The notes under the pieces were generated by a model. It was not told the DNA's origin. It worked only from the letters and a program-made list of their open reading frames with translations, and ran no database searches. Below, piece by piece: positions 56,533 to 64,000 of a stretch of 64,000 bases of DNA. Numbering within the stretch: the first letter of the stretch is position 1; each line of letters starts with the position of its first letter. Position numbers and translations under genes: made by a program. Origin of the DNA: Chlorella sp. KRBP (lineage: Eukaryota > Chlorophyta > Trebouxiophyceae > Chlorellales > Chlorellaceae); contig QAXK01000799.1 in assembly GCA_004335735.1 (NCBI GenBank), positions 47,748 through 111,747 of the forward strand, read 5' to 3'.

Positions 56533-58260
56533 ATGGCGCAGGAAGGAGCAGCAGTGCTGGTTGGCGTGCTGAACAAGGTGATGCGCTATGCCGTGGGCCT
56601 GGGCGTCACCGCGAGCGTGCTCCAGACGTCGCTCTTCACCGGTGCGCGCGGGCCTCGACCACAGGCGTCGTGTGGACGGCTGTGCTGTGGAGGGCGATTG
56701 CTGCTTCGCCTGGGAGGGGCGTCGCGGGGAGGTGAACACGCCGCCAACCTCTGCTCATCCTCCTCCGCGCGATGGTGCGATGGCTGCAGTGGACGGAGGC
56801 GAGCGCGCTGTCATCTTCGATCGCTTCCGCGGAGTGCTGGAGGAGACGGTCGGCGAGGGGACGCACTTCAGGATTCCGTGGGTGCAGACTCCGACCATCA
56901 TGGACATCCGCACGCGCGCAAAGACCATCAGCTCGGTGACGGGCACCAAGGGTGAGCCCGTGATCGGCTCGTAGGCGTGCCTGCGCCGGCGCTGGGGCGC
57001 ATCCTGACGCGTGCGGACTCTTCTTCCTTCCACGCGCAGATCTGCAGATGGTAAACATGTCTCTGCGCATCCTGTCCAAGCCAGACGAGCCCAAGATCCC
57101 CCAAATCTTCAAGGTAATGCGCCTGGGCGTCGTGATGGATGGGTTGGCGGGCTGGCGGCCGCCGGCACGGGTGCGTGGTCGAGGCGCGCAGGCCATCACG
57201 CGCTCGCTGCTCTGCCACCTGTTGCATGCAGAGCCTGGGCGTGGACTGGGAGGACCGCGTGCTGCCCTCCATCGGTAACGAGGTGGTCAAGGCGACAGTG
57301 GCGCAGTACAACGCGGAGCAGCTGCTCACGCAGCGAGACAAGGTCTCCCGCGCGGTGAGCGGGAGCGTCAGCAGCTCGACACAGCACAACGTAGCGCAGC
57401 ACAGCAGCAGCGTATCCACAGCTGGCACGTTGCCCATGGGTGGTGCCGTGCCGCACGTGTTGCCGCAGGTACGCGACAGCCTCCTTTTGCGCGCCAGCGA
57501 CTTCGGCATTGTGCTCGAGGACATCGCCATCACGCACCTCTCCTTCAGCACAGAGGTGAGCTGTTTGCCCGAACAGCTTGCACCGCAGCCTGCACCTTAA
57601 CACATGGAGGCCAAGGTTTGTGCGGGAGGCTGTGCGTGGGTTGCGTCGCGCAGTTCACCAAGGCCGTGGAGATGAAGCAGGTGGCGGAGCAGGACGCGGA
57701 GCGCGCCAAGTTCGTGGTGCTCAAGGCGGAGCAGGTACGGTTGGGACAGGACACGCGCAGTGAGGGGGCAGCAGGGCAACTGGTGCGCTACTGGTGGAAA
57801 GGAGGCACCGCGCGACCTGTGGCGCCCTGGTGCACTGTGCTGTGCAGGAGCGTAACGCTGCGGTGATCCGCGCCGAGGGCGAGAGCGAGGCTGCCAAGCT
57901 CATCAGTGAGGCCACCAGGCAGTTTGGTGGCGGCCTGCTGGAGCTGCGCCGCATCGAGGTGCGTGCGCGTGTGGCAGCGGGTGCTTGGCATGCTGTGGAG
58001 CGTGGCATGGTGGTGCAGGCAGGGCGCACAACGGGGGCTTGATAATGGCAGTCCAGTAAGCAGGCACGGCTCCAGGCAGCCACACGCATCACGGCAGGGC
58101 GAAGCGTGCTGGCAACCAGACTGATCATCCCTGCATGTTGGTGGTGCACTGGCGCGTGCAGGCTGCCAAGGACATTGCAGACACACTCAGCCGGAGTCGC
58201 GGCGTGGTGTACCTGCCCAGCAGCGGCAACATGCTGCTGGGCATCAACCCCTCTCAATGA
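56533..58260 (+). CDS. PHB1: Prohibitin (PHB1 class)
   Basis: Eight exons (56533–56641, 56790–56951, 57040–57113, 57232–57354, 57469–57555, 57654–57734, 57848–57958, 58162–58260) join in frame to 281 residues, the family's size. Visible: an N-terminal hydrophobic anchor (KVMRYAVGLGVTASVLQ), then GGERAVIFDRFRGVLEETVGEGTHF, RILSKPDEPKIPQIF, GNEVVKATVAQYNAEQLLTQR, FGIVLEDIAITHLSFSTEF, a coiled coil MKQVAEQDAERAKFVVLKAEQ, and a C-terminal part with DIADTLSRSRGVVYLPSSG. Prohibitins form ring complexes in the mitochondrial inner membrane that hold m-AAA protease and stabilise new subunits. The start codon lies 110 bp after the stop of the FAP42-like gene on the same strand. It converges on the SHIPPO-repeat gene 132 bp away. 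Confidence 0.95.
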
Positions 58261-58392
58261 TGAGGGTCTTGCGTGTGTGCATGAGCGACTCGGGAGTTGG
58301 GTTCTGCTGAGTGGTGCCGAGCGGGCTGAGACGTTTTGGGTCGTGTCTTTGGCTTTTGCCACGCCGCTCTTGCAAGGGGGAGTGATATCAAG

Positions 58393-60457
58393 TCAGAGCA
58401 CGGCGTGCAAGGAGAGCTGGGACTTTGGCACGGCCGGCGCTGCCGCCACACCCAGGGTTGAGCAGCCCACCTGAGCAGCAACACAGATGGCGGCAGGCGC
58501 ACAACGATGAGACTCAGTCTGCTGCAGCAAGCTGCACCTACACAGCGCAGGGCACAGTGCCGCCTCGTTCCGTGCTCCACCCTTCTGTCCCTCAGAGCAC
58601 GGCTTACCGCGTACTGGGGCCCAGGCACCGCCTCCCGCGTGTGCTCCTTGTGCCGCAAGCCGAATGTATATCCCTTGTTGTGGCAGCAGTTGCAGTCGCA
58701 CGACCTGGAGGGATCCTGGTAGTCATGGGGAGCTGGGCTGTCCTCCGTGAACATGCGCTCGTGCCTGCAGCGGCGCCCACCACGGGTTGCCAGCACACAT
58801 GTGTGAGCACTTATGGCTTGTGCGGACGCGGTCCAAAGGCCTGGGCGTTATTGGCGCACAGCATGTGGGTTCGCACCTGAACTTGATGGTGACGCCCGGC
58901 TGCTCCTTGACGCGGTAGTCTGGGTTGTACGCGTTGGGCGCCGGGCTGCGGTCATGGCCATGGCCGCCTGGCGGCCGGTGCCCGATGGACACAGCTGGGT
59001 GGTTGAGCTTGACGGCGTTGGTGGAGTTCTCGGGCTGATAGTGGCCAGGGCCTGGGTACTTGCGCCGTGAGTCCTGAAGGGTGGGAGCACAGCGATGGGC
59101 GCGCGCCGGTGCAGGTGCGTGCCAGTGTGCAGTCCGTATGAGTGTCATGCTGCCGTGCGCCCGGACCCAGCAAGGCCAGCGGGACGTACCTTGATTTCTG
59201 AGCCATGCAGCGTGAAGACCGGTGCGCTCTTCCTCATGTCCTTGGGGTCGTAGTCACTGGGCCCAGGTGAGGCCTCGGCGCGTGGAATGTACGGCTTGCC
59301 AGGGATGGAGTAAGCAGGCGCGCTGCGCTCGTGTGACTTGACGCCGTGCCCTGCCGTCCGGTCCACCACTGGCGCGTGCGCGCCGTACGTAGCAGGGCCA
59401 GGCACGCCGTTGTCCGAGCGCGCGTTGCGTGGGGACTTGGCCATGGACCATGCAGTGGTGGACCGCCGGGTCGCCTCCACGCCAGCGTCCAGGGTGTACA
59501 CGGGGCCAGGCACCCCGTTGTCTAGCCGTAGGGCGCTGCGGGCTGTGCCAAAGCTCTTGCCTGGCGGGCTGGAGTAGGCTCGCCGCACGTCATACTGCCC
59601 AGGGCCTGGGGCGTCGTTGGGGTACGCACGCTCATGCCTGAACCTGCATGCACGTTCAGGTGGGCGCTGCTGAAGCTTGCTGCACCCAACCAGCAACCTG
59701 CCACTGTGCACCCGTGCCATTGCGCCAGGTCCGCACTTGATGCTGGCGCCCGGCTGCTCCTTGACCCGATAGTCTGGGTTGTACTCGTTTGGCCCAGGGC
59801 CCCGGTCCTTGCCATAGCCGCCTGGTGGCCTGTGCGCGATGGACACTGCGGGCTGCCCCTGATGCGCCAGGTCCTGCCCTGCCGCGGGATCGTACGCCCC
59901 TGGCCCCGGCGTCTTGCTCTTGAGGTGGTCTGGCTGCTGCTTGATGCGGAACGTGTACCCAGGCGCTGTTTTGAGGTCCTTGGCGCCAATGTTGTAGTCC
60001 TGCGGGCTGGGGCTGGGGTGGCCCAGGCCTGTCGCGCGCGAGCTGCTCCCAAACGCGCCGCCCTTGCGTGAGCGCTCCTGCAGCGGCTCGTAGGACCCTG
60101 GCCCTGGACCAGGGTCATCTGCGGCCATAGCAGTGTGTGCAGGCAAGCAGGCATGTGCTCCAAGCCTTTGAGGCGCCACCTTGGCTTCGACGAGAGAAGA
60201 CGATCCCTGGGCCTGGCGCTGGACACGCCGAGCATCGAGGACGGCGATGGAGCGCGTTGTTTCCTTGCTCTCCCGCTCCTCGCGAGAAGTCAAAGGCCGT
60301 ACCCGTGTTCGTGCAGAACGAGAACGCAGCACTCTCAGCGGGACTCACTGTTCATGCGATCATGCTTGGTGCCGAACGAGTAGGCCGGCGCTGCGGGTTT
60401 GGTGGCTGCGTAGCCGACTTTTCGCGAGACGCGCAGCTCCGCGACGTCCTGGCCCAT
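58393..60457 (-). CDS. SHIPPO/STPG-repeat ciliary protein
   Basis: Six exons (60457–60349, 60118–59737, 59643–59190, 59073–58877, 58764–58608, 58470–58393) join in frame to 458 residues. About twelve Pro-Gly-Pro-x-Tyr type repeats are spread along it: PGPGSYEP, SPSPQDY, PGPGAYDP, PGPNEYNP, PGPGQYD, PGPVYT, PGPATY, PGPSDYDP, PGPGHYQP, PAPNAYNP, PAPHDYQDP and PGPQYA. Between them come segments such as PAYSFGTKHDRM, AVSIAHRPPGGYG and PDYRVKEQPG, the last found twice. Proteins with these sperm-tail PG-rich repeats (ODF3 and STPG types) bind axonemal microtubules, often inside the tubule lumen. The last 25-residue exon is the least certain; its splice sites and phase fit. It lies among other ciliary-type genes. 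Confidence 0.88.
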
Positions 60458-60590
60458 CGTGCCTCTGGCACGCGACGACCGTGACGCAAGCGGTATCACG
60501 TTTAAACAGTCTGCACACGGCCGCGGCGCAGTTTCGCGCTCAGAAGGGCCGAAGGACGGATCGCAGGTGTTTGAACAGTTTGAAAAGAAA

Positions 60591-63222
60591 TCAGCAGCTA
60601 TCGCCAGAAACTGGCCCAGCAACAAGCACCACGCTGCAAGGCAGCTGCGCTACCACCCGGCGCTCGTGCCTGGCGTCTTTGAGCGGCATGCGGAACCCGC
60701 TGCCATCCCAGAGCTGCGCCACAGCGTGGAGCGTCACCGTCTCCGTGGCCGCCTGCTGGGCACCGCTGACCAGACAGCTGGCGGACGATATGACGCCCTC
60801 CGCCACCAGCTGTGTCTCTGTCACGATGTCGTAGAGGTCTGTCAGCTCTGGAGCTGCAGGTGGTGGAACGAGGGACAGCGCGGGCGTGCGTCAGCCTGAG
60901 CAGCGCCCACCAGGATCCCCAGGGCAAAATCGCGTGGCGGCTCACCTGGCGGCTTCTCTTCTGCTTTGCCCTTGGCCGGCCCCTTGGCTGCACCCTTGCC
61001 TCCCTTGGTAGCCTCCGGCGGAGGGGTGGCGGGCACGGGCTCGGGTGGCAGAGCCGCCGTGGGTTTGAGCACAGCGGTGCGGCGGGTGCGGTACAGGCGC
61101 AGGTGCAGTCCTGTGGTGTGGAACGGAGGTGTGGCAAGCAGTAAGCCAAAGCAACGCTTTAAGGCTACAGAGACGGGCCAACTTGCACACAGGCTGCACG
61201 CACCTCTCTGGAGCCAGTCCCGGGAGTGCACGTCGGCGTGCAGCGGCATGGTGACAGCCAAACTGCCGCGCTGCAGCGTCTTGGCTGCACCGTCCTGGGC
61301 CCCTGCACCCGCCAGCGGCGTGCCTGGCTTGGAGCCCGGCTTGCCGGCGGCCGCCCCCTTCTTGTCCTCCTTCCCCTTGCCACCCTTTGGCGGTGTGGAC
61401 GGAGGCACTGCAGCGGCGGCATCTGCTGGAGCCGCGGCTTGAGGCATCACCTTGAGCGGGACGCTGCTGCACAAGGTGGCGGCCCCTGACAGCATACTGG
61501 CGTACCGCGACGCAATGGCTGCTGCGCTGGGCTCTGACGGTGGGACGAGCGTGATGGTCTGGGAGGCTGCACCAGCTTCAGCTGTGGCTGGGGAGGCGGC
61601 CGCTGGGTCAGGGATGGGTGCTCCCTCCTCTTCCTCCGTGGGGCTGGCGTCAGGCTCTTGCTCCTGACCCTCTTCACTTGAGGCAGCTGCAGTTGCTGAG
61701 GCTGCTGTGGCTGCCGCCTCGGCCGCCGCCCGCTCTGCCTGCAAAGACTCGCAGACCTGCGTCTGCGTGAACGCCCACAGGGAATGAGTGTCCTCGTACG
61801 CAAGGGTCTGGCCGTCACACCCCTCCAGCTCAAACTGGTAGAAGCATGGCTGAGGCGGGCCAGGTGGCGGAGCAGACGAGGACGGGGCTGCTGGTGCTGC
61901 TGCTGGTGCTGCTGCTGGCGGTGGTGTGGCGGGTGGTGGCTGTCCAGACGGCGTGCCTGGCTGCTTGCCGAGGTCACCTGGTAGTGCTAACCCCACAAGT
62001 GGCTCAGTGGCTGATGGTGCGCCAAACGGATCCTCCAGCACCACCAGCGGACCCAGAGCCATCCTGAGGGACACGGATGAGCCTTCCAGCTGCATGGGCG
62101 GCAGGATCTCAGGCAGGACGCTCTGGCCTGGCAGCTGATGCGGAGGTGACGTTCGGGCTGTGGCGGGCCGGCTGTTGCCTCCCAGGTCGGTACGCTGCGG
62201 GCAAGGAGGCACTTCATGGCAGACTTGTCTGGGCATTTGCCCCTTGGAGCGCTGCGCAGCACCTTGCCTCCGTGCTCCTCTCATGCATCATGAGGCTGTC
62301 ACGCGTGTGCCACACCTTGCCGTCCAGGTACGCGAGCGTCTTGCTCCACGACGTGCCACGCGTTTGCTGGCTGAAGGAGGGCAGCAGGCAGAAGGGGTTG
62401 CCCGCCAAACTCAGGATCTGCGTGCGGCGTGGCAGCGCCCACACTGGAACCCGTCACCGTCACAAGCCCAGCATCCTGCACTCATGCACGTGCCAGTGTC
62501 AGCCTCCACGCACCTGTAGGGCTGGCAGGGCGGCCAGGGACTGGATTGCTCCCGGCAGGTCCACCAGGTCGCAGTGGCTGAGGTCCAGGCTGAGGAGCTG
62601 CTTGCCCTGCTGCATGGCCGTGGGGCTGGGCAGGCTCGCGATGGGGTTGAAGCTCAGGCCTATGAGCTCCAGCGCTGGCAGGTGCAGGGCTGGCGTCAAG
62701 TCCGTGATCCTGCAGCACGCGCGACGGAGCGATGGGTCGGGCAGCCCCTGCACTGAGCACTCCACGGCACTCCATGGCACCCTTCATCATTGCTCACTTG
62801 TTAGCTCCGGCGAACAAATGCTTGAGGGACTTGAGGCGCGAAAGCACAGGCGGGAGCGCGAGCAGTCCGCATCCCGTGACGTGCAGGACGGTGAGGTGGT
62901 CCGGCAGCAAGCCGCACAGGTCCACGCTGGGTGGGATGTGGGTGCCAGACAGATTGAGAGTGCGCAGGTGCTGCAGCTTGCCGGCCTCTGCGCGAGCGCA
63001 AGCGGCATCACGTTGTCGTGCAATTTTGACCCTCAGGACCGAGCTCGCAAACCTTGGCGAGTCGTGCATTCGCGCACCGATCAAGTCGTGCGGTAGGCTG
63101 CGCAGGTTGCTCATGTCGAGGGCCTGTGCGCGCTGCTTCTTGGCCTCTGCCAGGCTGCGCGCGGACGACGAGCACGGGCGCAGAGCCGCCCCGCCAGGGT
63201 CGTCCCTGTCCAGCTGGCCCAT
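60591..63222 (-). CDS. Leucine-rich-repeat protein, probably ciliary
   Basis: Frame-compatible exons are visible: AKKQRAQALDMSNLRSLPHDLIG near 63130; KLQHLRTLNLSGTHIPPS to LKHLFAGAN, ending about 62806; ITDLTPALHLPALELIGLSFNPI to LPALQ; ILSLAGNPFCLLPSF to TLAYLDGKVWHTRDSLMMH; a long exon near 62140–61211; 61110–60911; and 60845–60591. About five LRRs end in the usual cap AYLDGKV. A C-terminal half follows with an Ala/Pro/Lys-rich linker, EGCDGQTLAYEDTHSLWAF and LHLRLYRTRRTAVLKP. That half resembles nothing I can name. The N-terminus is unresolved: starts at 63222, or 63308 with an extra exon. The donor after the LRR cap is ambiguous (GCAAGG or GTGCTG). Role in cilia is inferred only from neighbours and architecture. 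Confidence 0.65.
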
Positions 63223-63363
63223 GCTTGTAACGTGGCTTTGGTGTAGCGTTCGCTCTCGTTTCCACCAGGTACGACGAGGTTTTGCATGGTCAACCCGTAA
63301 ACCTCCACATCTCAGGATCGGATGTGCTCATCATCAGGTGCAGTCAGTCCCAGTTCATGCAAG

Positions 63364-64000
63364 TCAGGCGCTGGTGTTGGTCTGCGCGTTGGTCTGCGCG
63401 ATAAAGTCCTGGACAAAGTCCCTAATGCGCGTGTGAATCTGCGCCAGGGCGTCGTCCGAGCACGACAGCCGCTCGGCCAGCTGGGCCTTGACCTGGCGCA
63501 GCGTGAGCGACTGAAGGTCAGCCTCTGCAAACAAGCACACGGCACCAATGCATTGCGCACGACAGTGTTGGGGGCTGAAGCCTTCACCCTGCCCCCCACC
63601 GCAACAAGGTCTCCGCGCCCTGCGCCTTTGCTTCCTCACCCTTGAGCAGCTTGGTCAGCTCGGCAAGCACGTGCTCCACGTCGAGCTCGGGCACCGCAGG
63701 CTTGTCCTCCGCCGCCTCCTCCTTGGCGGCCTCCTCCGCCGCCTCGTCGCCAGCAGCATCGTCCTCCTTCTTCTCCTCCTTCTCGTCCCCCGCCTCCTCC
63801 TCCTCGTCCTTCTTGCCCTTCTTGGGCTTCTTGCTGGCCTCCTGCGCACACCAGCACAGCGCGTTGGCACGCTGCCGCGTCTTGGCTCTGGAAGGGTGCG
63901 TGAGGCACAGTGCAATTCGCTCCACGCTGGCACAGAGACCAGCGGCACGCGTCGCACCTTCTTGGCAGCTGGCGTGGCGCGGGCGCGCTTGGCAGGCTTG
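63364..64000 (-). CDS. DEK-C-domain protein, 5' end outside window
   Basis: Exons up to 63958 (from beyond the window), 63841–63640 and 63524–63364 join in frame. Visible from the N side: a basic, nuclear-localisation-like stretch KPAKRARATPAAKK, a Lys/Glu-rich block (KKPKKGKKDEEEEAGDEKEE and an Ala/Glu repeat), then a C-terminal domain DVEHVLAELTKLLKEADLQ followed by SLTLRQVKAQLAERL and IRDFVQDFI. This last part has the helix pattern of DEK-C domains, which bind DNA or histones. It is therefore likely a nuclear chromatin protein. The coding part before the window edge is unseen. The stop lies 55 bp from the earliest possible start of the LRR gene on the same strand. Confidence 0.75.

Noticed and set aside
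59145..60332. Extended minus-strand frame upstream of the SHIPPO repeats with an Arg-rich start
   Set aside because: Splicing from 60349 to 60118 gives the conserved opening SFGTKHDRMN followed directly by PGPGSY; the Arg-rich part is intron.
62090..62300. Third GC–AG intron in the LRR gene
   Set aside because: A GCAAGG donor fits one phase, but a GT donor four bases further fits another acceptor equally well, so it cannot be claimed.

Overview
The window is nuclear DNA of a flagellate green alga. Coding sequence is GC-rich. Almost every gene is split by short GT–AG introns of roughly 90–500 bp. Proteins carry long Ala/Gly/Gln/Thr/Pro tracts, and TGTAA polyadenylation motifs, typical of chlorophytes, lie after some stops. 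The gene set fits: plant-type TIM10, an LSD1-class zinc-finger protein, a plastid MurE-like protein (PAP11 type) and cilia-specific proteins (FAP42-like, SHIPPO-repeat). I cannot name the genus. All exon models are mine, built from splice borders and reading-frame continuity without transcripts. In most multi-exon models the frame closes across every junction, which is strong internal support.

Layout. 1–15 kb: 3' part of a protein kinase (+), Rab5 GTPase (-), TIM10 mitochondrial chaperone (-), RNA polymerase III subunit RPC4 (+), a very long mid-SUN membrane protein (-) and an LSD1-type zinc-finger protein (+). 15–24 kb: an uncharacterised acidic-motif protein (-), exon-junction-complex protein Y14/RBM8A (-), a GT31 glycosyltransferase (+) and a PLP-dependent Moco-sulfurase-like protein (+). 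24–41 kb: one gene with 25 exons that reads in a single frame for about 4,679 residues. It consists of ankyrin repeats followed by a conserved-looking C-terminal module and a disordered tail. 41.7–47.1 kb: a MurE-like plastid protein (-). 47.3–63.2 kb: a neighbourhood rich in ciliary genes, with a giant guanylate-kinase/adenylate-kinase protein resembling Chlamydomonas FAP42 (+), prohibitin (+), a SHIPPO-repeat protein (-) and a leucine-rich-repeat protein (-). The right edge cuts a DEK-C-domain protein (-).

The genes do not form a pathway. Packing is very tight. Divergent starts lie about 100–190 bp apart at SUN/LSD1, Y14/GT31 and MurE/FAP42. FAP42 and prohibitin run head to tail with 110 bp between stop and start. 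The most interesting items are the giant ankyrin protein with its C-terminal module, the array of kinase folds with mostly decayed P-loops in the FAP42-like protein, the altered ligand motifs of the MurE-like protein, two convincing GC–AG introns, a possible 38-nt intron, and a perfect 26-bp palindrome ending on the Y14 stop codon.
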